A DNA stretch of 34,037 nucleotides from Pseudomonadota bacterium (GTDB lineage: Bacteria > Pseudomonadota > Gammaproteobacteria > Xanthomonadales > Rhodanobacteraceae): assembly GCA_029561145.1 (NCBI GenBank), contig JAKQJM010000103.1, positions 1 through 34,037 on the forward strand, read 5' to 3'. Each line of letters starts with the position of its first letter. The first letter of the stretch is position 1. Shown one piece after another: positions 17,860 through 26,796 of the stretch. Both the position numbers and the translations under genes were made by a program. Under the pieces are notes generated by a model. The model was not told where the DNA came from. It saw only the letters and a list, made by a program, of their open reading frames with translations, and searched no databases.

Positions 17860-19095
17860 CTACAGCTTGCGCCGCGGCGGCACCAGCAGGTCGCCGAACA
17901 GCAACCCGGCGACCAGGGCGACCAGCAGGGTGACGAGGGTGATGCCGGTGTCCAGGCCGAGCATGACGTCGCGCTCGAAGACGAAGCTGAGCGTGCGGAA
18001 GCCGATGCTTCCGGGCACGAGCAGGATGATGCCTGGCTCGCGGATCAGTGCACCGGGACGCTTGAACACGCGGGCGAACACATTGCTCGCGGCGCCCAGC
18101 AGCAGGCCGCCGGAGAACACGCCGAATGCTGCCGACACATACGCACCACCGACGCGTGTGCAGATGTAGCCCGCGATCACGGACGCGATGACAATCGGGA
18201 AGAAGCGCAGCGGACTGCGAAACGTGATCGCAAACGTGACCGCCGACAGCGGCACGGCGACCCACTCGATCCATGCCGGGATCGTCATGATCGGAACCGT
18301 GGGTGGCACCAGCCCGAACAGCGCGCAAACCTGGGTTGCCGCCACGGCTCCGAAGGCAAGCTTCAGCAGCACGGCCATCGCACCGGCCATACGCGCCGTT
18401 CCGGAGACCAGGTCCTGGCTCGACAATTCGCGCACCGCAGCGGTCAGGCTCATGCCGGGCAGCAGGATGATCAGGCTTGCGACCACGACCGAACGCACCG
18501 GGATCGGCACCAGGTAGACGGCCACGACGGTCGCGATGATCGTCGCGAGCAGGGCCGAAATCGCTTCGAACGCAGCGGCGATGTTCGATCGCTTGCGTGC
18601 ACTCAATGCCGTGATGCCGGTGACGAAACCGATCACCGATGCGGTGGCGATGCCGGCCCAACCAGTCAACAGGATCGCCGCGACACAGGCCGGCGCAACC
18701 GCGTAGGCCGCCAGCGTGAGGATCTTCGAGGTCAATGACGGCTGGGCCACGCCGACTTCGCGCAGGCGGCGCCGGCCATCGACAATGTCGAGCTCACCGC
18801 TGATCACCTGGTCGGCAATCTCGTCGACGAGGCACAAGCTCTTGAGGTTGACCTCGCCGGGCGACAGCCGCAACACCTGGGTCAGTTCGGCCACGCCGCT
18901 CGCAGCCGAGTCGAGTTGCGAGAACGACATGATGATCGATGTCGGCGTCGAGAGGATGTCGCAGCTGAGCTCGAGCCGCTGTCCGACCAGGGTTATCGCC
19001 GCCTCCAGCCGCGGCGCGGCCGTACCGTATTCATGCAGGCGGCGCGCGAGCTCGACGACGAACTCGACGCGGGTGGTCAGTGGAACCGTGGTCAT
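17860..19095 (-). CDS. Threonine/serine exporter family protein (ThrE-like)
   Basis: The product has 411 residues and combines the two halves of the ThrE family: an N-terminal ThrE/DUF1212 part (cytoplasmic segment to about 120, with CDILSTPTSIIMSF, then hydrophobic helices) and a C-terminal ThrE_2/DUF3815 part (about 270-400), giving roughly ten membrane helices. Characterised members export threonine and serine with the proton gradient; the physiological substrate here is an inference. The start is ATG 19095-19093 with no strong ribosome binding site. It is divergent from the MCE operon and upstream of the SulP gene. Confidence 0.88.
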   Translation of the reverse strand: MTTVPLTTRVEFVVELARRLHEYGTAAPRLEAAITLVGQRLELSCDILSTPTSIIMSFSQLDSAASGVAELTQVLRLSPGEVNLKSLCLVDEIADQVISGELDIVDGRRRLREVGVAQPSLTSKILTLAAYAVAPACVAAILLTGWAGIATASVIGFVTGITALSARKRSNIAAAFEAISALLATIIATVVAVYLVPIPVRSVVVASLIILLPGMSLTAAVRELSSQDLVSGTARMAGAMAVLLKLAFGAVAATQVCALFGLVPPTVPIMTIPAWIEWVAVPLSAVTFAITFRSPLRFFPIVIASVIAGYICTRVGGAYVSAAFGVFSGGLLLGAASNVFARVFKRPGALIREPGIILLVPGSIGFRTLSFVFERDVMLGLDTGITLVTLLVALVAGLLFGDLLVPPRRKL

Positions 19096-19149
19096 CGAAG
19101 GGGGTCCGGGCGAACGCGCGCATAGTATGACGGCTCGGCGCGGCCCCGC

Positions 19150-19175
19150 GTCATCGTGCGGGCACGGCGGATGAC
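19150..19175. repeat. Bulged hairpin in the divergent region between the ThrE-type gene and the MCE operon
   Basis: GTCATCGTGC (19150-19159) pairs with GCACG (19162-19166) and ATGAC (19171-19175), leaving a 4-base bulge (GCGG) and a 2-base loop. It lies about 84 bases before the permease ATG. It may be a regulatory site or simply GC-rich chance structure. Confidence 0.3.
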
Positions 19176-19258
19176 GTCGCTTTCAGTGGCGCAACGATGC
19201 CTGAACCAACGAACCCGACCGGGCAAGTCCGAAATGCTTTGCTGATAACCTGTCGCGC

Positions 19259-20371
19259 ATGAGCGAAACAGGCAATGCAAGCATCGCCGAGTCGGGTGGC
19301 CCGATCGTGGCCAGCGGCGACTGGACGCTCGAACACATCGGCCACCTGGCGGCGCTGTGCGAGTCGCTGAAGCGCCGGGTCGGCGCCGATACGAGGGTGG
19401 ATGCCGCTCGACTGGGCCGCATCGATACCGCAGGCGCGAGCTTCCTGCTCGATCTCGCGGACAAGGACCCCGCGCGCATCGACGTCGCCGATGACGCCAC
19501 GCGCAAGCTGATCGCGGCCGTCGCCCGGGCCGGCAATGCGCCGGCGGCGAAATCGCGCCGCAAGGACGCGGGCTTTCTCGCCAGTGTCGCCAATATCGGC
19601 GCGGCCCTCGAGGGATTCTGGGACAACACGGTTGCCCTGATCGGTTTCATCGGCCTGATCCTCTCCGCGTTTTCACGCAACGCGTTGCTGCCGCGGCGAT
19701 GGCGCATGACCTCGACCATCTCGCATATCGAACAGACCGGCCTCAATGCGCTGCCGATCGTCGCCCTGCTCTGCTTCCTGGTTGGCGCCGTCGTTGCCTT
19801 TCTTGGCGCGACCGTGCTCAAGGAATTCGGCGCGAGCCTGTTTACCGTCGAACTGGTCGGCTATTCATTCCTGCGCGAGTTCGGCGTGCTGCTCACCGCG
19901 ATCATGGTCGCGGGCCGTTCAGGCAGTGCATTCACCGCGCAGATCGGCTCGATGAAGGCACGCGAGGAAATCGATGCGATACGCACGCTCGGGCTGGAGC
20001 CGGTCGACGTGCTGGTCATGCCGCGCGTGATCGCCCTGCTCGTGTCGATGCCGATCCTGACCCTCGTCGGCATGCTCGCCGGCATCATCGGCGGTGCGGC
20101 CGTCTGCGTGTTGACGCTCGACATATCGCCGCTGATGTTCGTCACCCGGCTGCATGAAACGACGACCGTGCGGCATTTCTGGGTCGGCATGAGCAAGGCG
20201 CCGATTTTCGCCTTCCTGATCGCCGCGATCGGCTGCCTCGAAGGCTTCAAGGTTTCCGGCAGCGCCGAATCGGTCGGCTCGCACACGACATCGAGTGTCG
20301 TGCAATCGATCTTCGTGGTCATCCTGATCGACGCGCTCGCCGCAATCTTCTTCATGGAGATCAACCTGTGA
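19259..20371 (+). CDS. MlaE-type ABC permease with N-terminal STAS domain
   Basis: This is the first gene of a four-gene MCE operon. Residues 1-90 form a STAS-like domain (DAARLGRIDTAGASFLLDLA) corresponding to a fused MlaB. Residues about 115-370 are the MlaE permease, with FLGATVLKEFGASLF, REFGVLLTAIMVAGRSGSAF, AQIGSMKAREEIDAI and five or so membrane helices. The family moves phospholipids between inner and outer membranes together with an MCE-domain protein. It overlaps the ATPase gene by 4 bases (GTGA), so translation is coupled. In the canonical E. coli Mla system MlaB is a separate protein; the fusion is common in the wider permease family. Direction of lipid transport is unknown. Confidence 0.92.
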   Translation: MSETGNASIAESGGPIVASGDWTLEHIGHLAALCESLKRRVGADTRVDAARLGRIDTAGASFLLDLADKDPARIDVADDATRKLIAAVARAGNAPAAKSRRKDAGFLASVANIGAALEGFWDNTVALIGFIGLILSAFSRNALLPRRWRMTSTISHIEQTGLNALPIVALLCFLVGAVVAFLGATVLKEFGASLFTVELVGYSFLREFGVLLTAIMVAGRSGSAFTAQIGSMKAREEIDAIRTLGLEPVDVLVMPRVIALLVSMPILTLVGMLAGIIGGAAVCVLTLDISPLMFVTRLHETTTVRHFWVGMSKAPIFAFLIAAIGCLEGFKVSGSAESVGSHTTSSVVQSIFVVILIDALAAIFFMEINL

Positions 20372-21171
20372 GCGCGGCTGATCCGGTCATCCGCATCCGT
20401 GGCCTGCGCAACCAGTTCGGCGACCAGGTCGTGCACGAGAACCTCGACCTCGACGTGCAGCGCGGCGAGATCATCGGCGTGGTCGGAGGCTCGGGCTCGG
20501 GCAAGTCCGTCCTGCTGCGATCGATCATCGGCCTCGGTCATCCGGCGGCCGGCAGCATCCGGCTGTTCGGCGAGGAAGTGACGACGATGTCCGAGGCAAG
20601 GCGGACCCTCGTCGAACGTCGTTGCGGCGTGCTGTTCCAGAACGGCGCGCTGTTTTCCTCGTTGACCGTGGCCGAGAACGTGTCGGTCGCGCTCACCGAG
20701 CATCACGACCTCGACACGAGCATCGTCAACCGTCTCGCCCTGCTCAAGATCGCGCTGGCCGGCCTGCCGCTCGATGCCGCGGACAAGTTTCCATCGCAGT
20801 TGTCGGGCGGAATGGTCAAGCGCGCGGCGCTCGCGCGTTCGCTCGCGCTCGATCCCGACATCCTGTTCCTCGACGAGCCGACGGCCGGCCTCGACCCGAT
20901 TGGCGCGGCGGCGTTCGATCAACTGATCCTCACCCTGCGCGACAGCCTCGGCCTGACGGTCTTCCTGATCACCCACGATCTCGATACGCTGTACACGATC
21001 TGCGACCGCGTCGCCGTGCTTGCGCAGAAGCGCATCCTCGTCGCGGATTCACTCGATGTCGTCGAGACCTTCGACGAGGCGTGGATCCGGCAATATTTCC
21101 AGGGTCCGCGCGGCCGCGCCGCAAGCCGCGCCGTCAACCTTCCATTCGCACCACCGCCTGCAGGCCGCTGA
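20368..21171 (+). CDS. MlaF-type ABC transporter ATP-binding protein
   Basis: The ATPase subunit (267 residues) of the MCE transporter shows all the ABC signatures: Walker A GGSGSGKS at 40-47, Q-loop in GVLFQNGALFSSLT, signature LSGGM at 145-149, Walker B ILFLDE with Asp169-Glu170, D-loop AGLDP, and switch His in LITHDLDTL. The GALFSSLTV stretch is typical of MlaF-like ATPases. The start is GTG overlapping the permease stop; the stop is 2 bases before the MCE gene ATG. The C-terminal tail (RGPRGRAASRA) is basic. Confidence 0.94.
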   Translation: MSAADPVIRIRGLRNQFGDQVVHENLDLDVQRGEIIGVVGGSGSGKSVLLRSIIGLGHPAAGSIRLFGEEVTTMSEARRTLVERRCGVLFQNGALFSSLTVAENVSVALTEHHDLDTSIVNRLALLKIALAGLPLDAADKFPSQLSGGMVKRAALARSLALDPDILFLDEPTAGLDPIGAAAFDQLILTLRDSLGLTVFLITHDLDTLYTICDRVAVLAQKRILVADSLDVVETFDEAWIRQYFQGPRGRAASRAVNLPFAPPPAGR

Positions 21172-21173
21172 TC

Positions 21174-22118
21174 ATGGAAACCCGCGCCCACCACATCCTC
21201 ATCGGCACGTTTGCAATCGTGGCCTTCCTGCTCGGCCTCGGCTTCGTGCTGTGGTTGTCGAAGACCAGTGCCGACCGTGAGTTCGGCCTCTACGATGTCG
21301 TCTTCACCGAGGCCGTCACCGGTCTGTCGAAGGGCGGGCTTGTCCAGTACAACGGCATCAAGGTCGGCGAGGTGATCCAGCTCAAGCTGGCGCCGGACGA
21401 TCCGCGCAAGGTCGTCGCGCGGATTCGCCTCGACGGCGATACGCCGGTAAAGGTCGACACCGAAGCCAAGCTCGGCCTGCTCGGCGTCACCGGCACCGCG
21501 TTCATCCAGCTGAGCGGCGGACTGCCGGCGAGCCAACCCCTGCTGCCTACCGACGCGCACCCGGTTCCGGTAATCCTGGCCAAGGAATCGGCCTTGTCGA
21601 AGCTGCTGTCCTCGGGCGAGGACATCGTAACCAGCGTCAATCAGTCCCTGTTGCGCGTCGGCCAGTTGCTGTCGGAGGAAAATGTCGAACATGTTTCAAG
21701 GACACTTCAGCACTTCGACGCTATCGCAAGCACGGTTTCCGACCAGCGCGGCGACCTGGCCAAGGCGCTCGCGCAACTGGCCGATGCCAGCGGTGAACTG
21801 AAGGCCACCCTCGTCACCCTCAATCGCATGGCCGGAACGACCAGCGAGCTGATCAACAACGACGTCCGCCGCGTGATGGAATCGACCGAGAAGGCGATCG
21901 GCTCGATCGAGCGCGTCGCCGGATCGGCCGAGCAGATGCTCGACCAGAACCAGGCTTCGATCGCCAGTTTCAGCGACCAGGGGCTGCGCCAGGTCGGGCC
22001 GGCCTTGTCCGAATTGCGCGAGACGCTGCGTTCGTTCAAGCAACTCAGTAACCAGCTCGGCAGCTCGAACAGCCTGCTGCTCGGCCGTGACCAACCCAGG
22101 GAGTTCAAGCCGGAATGA
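21174..22118 (+). CDS. MCE domain (MlaD family) protein
   Basis: This membrane-anchored periplasmic substrate-binding component (314 residues) of a lipid transporter has a single N-terminal membrane helix at about 9-29 and an MCE domain at about 38-118 (VTGLSKGGLVQYNGIKVGEV, GLLGVTGTAFIQLSGG). A long helical, coiled-coil-like region follows (about 140-300), longer than in E. coli MlaD (about 183 residues) and closer to MCE proteins that form longer conduits. I chose ATG 21174 (METRAHHIL), 2 bases after the ATPase stop; the same frame runs further upstream only as a shadow of the ATPase gene. It overlaps the lipoprotein gene by 4 bases (ATGA). Confidence 0.93.
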   Translation: METRAHHILIGTFAIVAFLLGLGFVLWLSKTSADREFGLYDVVFTEAVTGLSKGGLVQYNGIKVGEVIQLKLAPDDPRKVVARIRLDGDTPVKVDTEAKLGLLGVTGTAFIQLSGGLPASQPLLPTDAHPVPVILAKESALSKLLSSGEDIVTSVNQSLLRVGQLLSEENVEHVSRTLQHFDAIASTVSDQRGDLAKALAQLADASGELKATLVTLNRMAGTTSELINNDVRRVMESTEKAIGSIERVAGSAEQMLDQNQASIASFSDQGLRQVGPALSELRETLRSFKQLSNQLGSSNSLLLGRDQPREFKPE

Positions 22119-22756
22119 ATCGAAACCTGCGATTGCTCGTTGTCGCCGCGAGCCTGCTGCTGGGCGCATGCGCCGCATTGAGCGGCAAGCACGGCTCCTT
22201 CGCCGTGTACGCGCCGCGACTGGATGCCGCCGTGCCGCATGCGACGCAGGCACCGATCGACTGGCAGCTCCTCATCGACACGCCGCGCGCAAGCACAGCG
22301 CTCGACACGAACCATATCGCGGTGATGCCAGGCCCCGACCTGATCGAGGTCTATCCGGAAGCGCGCTGGCGCGATCCCGCGCCGTCCATGCTGCGCAGCC
22401 TGATCGTGCAGGGATTCGATCAGGACGGACGCATCCGTGGGGTCAGCGCGCTCGAATCGGGTCTCAACGGCGACTATTCGCTTGCCTTCGAATTGCGTGA
22501 TTTCCAGATCGAGATCACCGACGGTTCAGCGCGTGCGGCGATCCGGCTGACGGTGAAACTGTTTGATCGGCGCAGCAACCGTATCGTCGCGAGCCGCACC
22601 TTCGCCGAGGAAGCGCCCGCAGCCGGCACCGATGTCGCGAGCGCCGTGGTGGCGTTCGGCGCTGCGATCAACCACCTCGTTCCGCAACTCGTCGACTGGA
22701 CAGTCGATGCCGGCGAGGCGAACGAGCATTCCCGCGCGACCGGGGCCAAGCCCTGA
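22115..22756 (+). CDS. ABC-type transport auxiliary lipoprotein (PqiC/YmbA-like)
   Basis: The product has 213 residues. A type II signal peptide ends in the lipobox LLGAC with lipidated Cys19; Ala at +2 favours sorting to the outer membrane. The mature part resembles the PqiC/YmbA family (IDTPRASTALDTNHIAVM, ARWRDPAPSMLRSLIVQGF), the outer-membrane partners of MCE proteins in Pqi-type systems. As last gene of the operon it probably provides the outer-membrane docking point, taking the place of MlaA/MlaC, which are absent here. Translation is coupled to the MCE gene through the ATGA overlap. Confidence 0.88.
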   Translation: MNRNLRLLVVAASLLLGACAALSGKHGSFAVYAPRLDAAVPHATQAPIDWQLLIDTPRASTALDTNHIAVMPGPDLIEVYPEARWRDPAPSMLRSLIVQGFDQDGRIRGVSALESGLNGDYSLAFELRDFQIEITDGSARAAIRLTVKLFDRRSNRIVASRTFAEEAPAAGTDVASAVVAFGAAINHLVPQLVDWTVDAGEANEHSRATGAKP

Positions 22757-22767
22757 CGAGGGAGTCG

Positions 22768-22783
22768 TCCGACTGAAGTCGCT
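22768..22783. repeat. Degenerate palindromic repeat with CTTCAG core
   Basis: CGACT-GA-AGTCG (22770-22781) is a near-perfect small palindrome whose complement contains AGCGACTTCAGTCG. It matches the style of dispersed GGAGCGGCTTCAGCCGCG-type repeats I associate with Xanthomonadales. It lies in the 87-base convergent gap between the lipoprotein and amidase genes. Confidence 0.35.
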
Positions 22784-22843
22784 TGTCTGCGTCTGGAGGC
22801 TCCTGCAACAGCGCAGCGACGCGAACGACAACTGCGCGTTCGC

Positions 22844-24253
22844 TCAGCCTGGCCTGACCGGATAGGCCGGCGCGGCATCGAGCCTCGATGCACAGACTTC
22901 GGCGAGTTCGAGGAGGCGCAGATCCGATCCCGGGGCACCGACCAGTTGCAAGCCCACCGGCATGCCGCTGGCGAGGATTCCCATCGGCAGGCTGATCGCC
23001 GGGCAACCGGCGACGCTGGCGAAGCTGCACAGATCCGCATCGCTCGCACGTTCGGTTTCACCGATGCGGTAGGGTCCACTCGAAACGGTCGGCAGCACGA
23101 GCACATCGAACTGCTCGAACAGGTGACGTGCCTTGCGCACGGCGCGATCAAGCAGACGATCGGCCGCCGCGTAGTCGACCGCCGATTTGGCGCGCGGGAA
23201 CTGCAGCATGTCGCGCAGGCGCGAGGACACCGGTTGCGCTCCGTCATCAAGATCGGACTCCAGCTCGCAAGCCAGCTCGCTCTCCATGATCAGCAGGGCA
23301 GCGCGGCGCGTCTTCGTGAAATCGTAATCGGAGAAATCCGCATCGCCGCGTTCACCGAGTTCGAGGGCAAGCAGATCGGTTGCGCGCGAGAACACGCTGC
23401 ACACTTCGGCACTGACGCCGCGTGCCGGAAGATCCGCGAGGAATCCGCTGCGCAGGCGGCCCGGTTCCCAATCCGGAGGCGACAACGCCACCCGGCGCCG
23501 TCGTGATCGCGCATCATCGGCGTCATACGCATCGAGTACCTGCAGCACGATGGCGAGATCCTGCACGGAGCGCGCGAGAATGCCGACGCTGTCGAGGCGT
23601 CGGGCCGCGGGCACCACGCCGTGCGTCGATATCTCCCCGTGGGTCGGTCGCAAGCCGTAGATGCCGCAATGACTGGCTGGAATGCGCACCGAACCGAGCG
23701 TATCGGTGCCGATCGCGAAACTGCACAGGCCCGCGGCAACGGCGACCGCCGAACCGGCCGATGAGCCGCCGGCAATCAGTTCGGGTCGATGCGGATTGCG
23801 CGTCGGTCCCGATGCGGCCGTGGTTCCGGTGGTTCCGAGCGCTGCTTCATCGACCGCCGTCTTGCCGAGGATCACCGCTCCCGCCGCGCGCAATCGCGCC
23901 ACCAGGGTCGCATCGGCCCTGGCCACACGATCGTTGCGACTGGCCAGACCCAGGCCGGTCGGCAAGCCGGCGACATCGATGTTGTCCTTGATTGCCACGC
24001 CGACACCGTCGAGGCGCCCGATCACGCTTTTCGCCGCACGTCGCTCGTCGCTTGCCCTCGCCGCGTTCATGGCATCGGCGGCAACGCTGACGTAGGCCTG
24101 CAATGGCGCATTTTCGGCAGCGATGGCGTCCTGGTAGAGCTTCGCGACCTGGCTCGCGGTGATGCGCCCGGCTGCCATCCAGTGCAGCAATTGAAAGGTG
24201 CTCGCACCACGCAGGCGCTCGCTGGAAATTTCCGCTTCGTGCTGGTCGGTCAT
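22844..24253 (-). CDS. Amidase (amidase signature family)
   Basis: This amidase-signature hydrolase (469 residues) cleaves a C-N amide bond. The Ser-cisSer-Lys triad is visible: Lys89 in GVAIKDNIDV, cis-Ser164 in AGGSSAGSAV, nucleophile Ser188 in GTDTLGSVR. I chose ATG 24253 (MTDQHEAEIS) because GGGAG lies at a good distance upstream; the frame extends 12 codons further to another ATG. It is not next to gatB or gatC, so it is unlikely to be GatA; the GTDTLGSVRIPAS stretch resembles hydrolases of the AtzE/allophanate type. The substrate is unknown. It is divergent from ETF-QO with 102 bases between. Confidence 0.92.
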   Translation of the reverse strand: MTDQHEAEISSERLRGASTFQLLHWMAAGRITASQVAKLYQDAIAAENAPLQAYVSVAADAMNAARASDERRAAKSVIGRLDGVGVAIKDNIDVAGLPTGLGLASRNDRVARADATLVARLRAAGAVILGKTAVDEAALGTTGTTAASGPTRNPHRPELIAGGSSAGSAVAVAAGLCSFAIGTDTLGSVRIPASHCGIYGLRPTHGEISTHGVVPAARRLDSVGILARSVQDLAIVLQVLDAYDADDARSRRRRVALSPPDWEPGRLRSGFLADLPARGVSAEVCSVFSRATDLLALELGERGDADFSDYDFTKTRRAALLIMESELACELESDLDDGAQPVSSRLRDMLQFPRAKSAVDYAAADRLLDRAVRKARHLFEQFDVLVLPTVSSGPYRIGETERASDADLCSFASVAGCPAISLPMGILASGMPVGLQLVGAPGSDLRLLELAEVCASRLDAAPAYPVRPG

Positions 24254-24295
24254 GCCGGCTCCCGGTTCGATTCCCCGATTATGGCGCAAACCGAA

Positions 24296-24324
24296 TTGCT
24301 GCCCGAGTCCCGAACCCGGACAAT
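24296..24324 (+). promoter_or_regulatory. Possible sigma70-type promoter for ETF-QO
   Basis: TTGCTG (24296-24301) and GACAAT (24319-24324) are separated by 17 bases, matching sigma70 spacing, with 3 of 6 and 4 of 6 consensus bases. Transcription would begin about 25 bases before the ETF-QO ATG. Confidence 0.35.
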
Positions 24325-24355
24325 GCCCGCTTGCCTTGGGCGAACGGAGCCAGCG

Positions 24356-25960
24356 ATGAGCGAGCGCGAGACGATGCAGTACGACGTGATCACGGTCGGT
24401 GCGGGCCCGGCGGGCCTGGCCTTCGCGATCCGTCTCAAGCAGCTCAAGCCTGACCTGAGCGTCTGCGTGATCGAGAAGGCTTCGACGATCGGCGCACAGA
24501 TCCTGTCGGGCGCCGTCATCGAACCCGGACCGCTCAACGAGCTGCTACCGGAATGGGGCGCCAGTCCGCCGCCGATCTGCGTGCCGGCGGCGAAGGACGA
24601 GTTCTGGTGGCTGCGCGATCACGTGCGGGCGACGAAACTTCCGATCGTGCCACCGCAGATGAACAACCACGGCAACTTCATCGTTTCGCTCGGCGCACTC
24701 TGCGCGTGGCTTGCGCCGCAGGCCGAAGCACTCGGCGTCGATGTCTTCCCGGGTTTCGCCGCGGCCGAAGCGATCTTCGACGACGCCGGCGCGGTCAAGG
24801 GTGTGCGCATCGGCGACATGGGCGTCGCCCGCGATGGCTCGCACAAGCCCGGCTATACCGAGGGTATCGATATCGTTGCGCCGATCACCGTGCTCGGCGA
24901 AGGCTGCCGCGGCAGCATCAGCAAGCAACTGATCGCACGCTACAAGCTCGATGCGGACAGCGATCCGCAAACCTACGGCATCGGCCTCAAGGAACTCTGG
25001 CAACTGCCGGCCGGCCGCGGCGAGCCCGGCAAGATCGTGCACACGCTCGGCTGGCCGCTGGATCCGTCGATCTACGGCGGCAGCTTCTTGTACCACCTCG
25101 ACAAGGATCGCGTCGCGATCGGCTTCGTCGCCGGACTCGACTACGCCGATCCCGAATTCAAGCCGTTCGAGGCCTTCCAGCAGCTCAAGAACCACGCCCT
25201 CGTCAGGCCCTTGCTCGAAGGCGGCGAGATACTTTCGGCGGGCGCGCGCGCGCTGATCGAAGGGGGTTATCAGTCCCTGCCGAAGGTGGAGATGCCTGGC
25301 GCGATGCTGATCGGCGATTCGGCCGGCCTCATGAACGTGCCGAAGATCAAGGGCACGCACCAGGCGATGCGCTCGGGCATGCTTGCTGCCGAACACATCG
25401 CCGAGACCGGCAAGGCAGCGGGTTGGGATGCCCGGCTGCGTGGCTCGGTGGTCATGAAGGAGCTGCGCAAGGTGCGCAATATCCGCCCCGGCTTCAACAA
25501 GGGACTGTGGTTCGGTCTGGCCAATGCCGGCTGGGAAACCGCCACCGCCGGGCTTTCACCGTGGACGCTGAAGAATCACGCCGACCATTCGTCACTGCAC
25601 AAGGTTGGCACCTGCGAAACACCGGATCGCGACTGGACCGAGCGCAGCCTGCCGCCGCGCGATCGACTCGCCAGCGTCTACTTCGCCGCGACCGAACACG
25701 ACGAAGACCAGCCGATCCATCTCAAGGTCGCCGACACCAGCATCTGCGTCACGCGATGCGCCGAGGAATACAACAATCCGTGCACGCGCTTCTGCCCGGC
25801 GGGCGTCTACGAAATGGTCGATGACGCGAATGGCAAGCGCCTGCAGATCAACGCCGCCAACTGCGTCCACTGCAAGACCTGCGACATCAAGGATCCCTAC
25901 GAAATCATCACCTGGACCACCCCCGAAGGCGGCAGCGGGCCGAACTACCAGAATCTCTAG
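24356..25960 (+). CDS. Electron transfer flavoprotein-ubiquinone oxidoreductase (ETF-QO)
   Basis: This membrane-associated flavoprotein (534 residues, close to the family norm of about 540-550) passes electrons from reduced ETF, supplied by acyl-CoA and other dehydrogenases, to ubiquinone. The FAD-binding GAGPAG is at 15-20, followed by GAQILSGAV; GDSAGLMNVPKIKGTHQAM is the second FAD/quinone signature. The single [4Fe-4S] cluster is held by Cys480 (FCPAGVYE), Cys503, Cys506 and Cys509 (NCVHCKTC). ATG 24356 is chosen from homology and a GGAG ribosome binding site; the open frame upstream overlaps the divergent amidase and is a shadow. The ETF subunit genes are not in the window. Confidence 0.96.
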   Translation: MSERETMQYDVITVGAGPAGLAFAIRLKQLKPDLSVCVIEKASTIGAQILSGAVIEPGPLNELLPEWGASPPPICVPAAKDEFWWLRDHVRATKLPIVPPQMNNHGNFIVSLGALCAWLAPQAEALGVDVFPGFAAAEAIFDDAGAVKGVRIGDMGVARDGSHKPGYTEGIDIVAPITVLGEGCRGSISKQLIARYKLDADSDPQTYGIGLKELWQLPAGRGEPGKIVHTLGWPLDPSIYGGSFLYHLDKDRVAIGFVAGLDYADPEFKPFEAFQQLKNHALVRPLLEGGEILSAGARALIEGGYQSLPKVEMPGAMLIGDSAGLMNVPKIKGTHQAMRSGMLAAEHIAETGKAAGWDARLRGSVVMKELRKVRNIRPGFNKGLWFGLANAGWETATAGLSPWTLKNHADHSSLHKVGTCETPDRDWTERSLPPRDRLASVYFAATEHDEDQPIHLKVADTSICVTRCAEEYNNPCTRFCPAGVYEMVDDANGKRLQINAANCVHCKTCDIKDPYEIITWTTPEGGSGPNYQNL

Positions 25961-26003
25961 GGAATCCTGGTGCGGCTCAAGATCGCGCAACGCACGGGTT
26001 CCG

Positions 26004-26023
26004 CGGGAGCAGCTTCAGCGATG
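26004..26023. repeat. Degenerate palindromic repeat with CTTCAG core
   Basis: GGGAGCAGCTTCAGCGATG (26005-26023) resembles the Xanthomonadales-style unit GGAGCGGCTTCAGCCGCGATG with a small internal deletion. It lies in the 109-base gap between convergent ETF-QO and the DUF1203 gene. Confidence 0.4.
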
Positions 26024-26069
26024 CGCCTTGTCCAGGTCTTTCCGGGCATCCGTCCCGCTGCGAACGCAC

Positions 26070-26534
26070 TCAGGCCCGATCGACCCTGCACTGGAAGCAG
26101 TTGTACTTCGAGCGCACGTGCACATAGGCGACTTCCGGATTGTCGAGGATTGATTCGCACGCTGCGGTGAGTTCCGCTCCCCGGACGACGCGCGCGGTTT
26201 CGTAACATATCCAGTCGTCCGCGCCGTAGCCACGGACGAGTGCGGGATCAAGAGAAGCGAACCAGTCCGGCAGGCGGTCGCTTGCATAGCGATCGCAGGA
26301 CGCGGCGTGCAGGAAGATCGGCCCGCTCTCGGCGTAGGGCTGGATCGAAGCGAACGGCCGATAGCACAGGACCAGCATCTCGCTTCCCTCGCCGATCAGG
26401 CCGAGGCAATGACGGCACGGATTGCGCCCACCTTCCGAGCAGCGGATCAAGGGCGACTGCCCATTCGCGTCCAGTCCGCGGCGGCGAAACCGAAGCACTT
26501 CTTCCTGCGCAATTCCCTCGACCTTGAGTTTCAT
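26070..26534 (-). CDS. DUF1203 domain-containing protein
   Basis: The product has 154 residues, the full family length. Family hallmarks are PCRHCLGLIGEGSEMLVL, YRPFASIQPYAESGPIFLHA and the C-terminal VAYVHVRSKYNCFQCRVDRA-type ending. Function is unknown for the family; the conserved Cys and the small compact domain do not reveal an activity. I chose ATG 26534 (MKLKVEGIAQEEV), preceded by an AAGGAA ribosome binding site; the frame runs 30 codons further without family resemblance. It is divergent from the CSLREA protein, with 262 bases between in which I see no clear promoter or repeat. Confidence 0.87.
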   Translation of the reverse strand: MKLKVEGIAQEEVLRFRRRGLDANGQSPLIRCSEGGRNPCRHCLGLIGEGSEMLVLCYRPFASIQPYAESGPIFLHAASCDRYASDRLPDWFASLDPALVRGYGADDWICYETARVVRGAELTAACESILDNPEVAYVHVRSKYNCFQCRVDRA

Positions 26535-26796
26535 GCAGCAATTCCTTCCCGGCCGGGGAAGCCGACCTCTGGCGCTCATTCCAGCATTGCCAGCGACTTG
26601 CATCTCGCCGGATCCGGACATCACAGCCGGAACTGGTTTCCGGTACCCACTGCGGCAAATCGGGTCGTCGAGGATCGATCCGGGCAGTCAGGGCGATGCC
26701 GATATCCGGCCCGATGCGGGTTCCGATGCCGATTGGCCCCTGTCGCCGCGATCCTGCGTGGATACGTTCATTCCGTTGAGACGCTGGAGATTGGCC

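Noticed and set aside
22844-24253. Amidase as GatA of the Glu-tRNA amidotransferase
   Set aside because: No gatB or gatC nearby, and the region around the nucleophile (GTDTLGSVRIPAS) fits general amidases better than GatA.
23789-24355. Upstream extension of the ETF-QO frame
   Set aside because: It overlaps the divergent amidase on the opposite strand and does not resemble ETF-QO. The ATG at 24356 has a ribosome binding site and begins the FAD-binding fold at the usual distance.
26422-26796. Upstream extension of the CSLREA frame
   Set aside because: It runs antisense into the DUF1203 gene. The ATG at 26797 gives a proper signal peptide and has a ribosome binding site.
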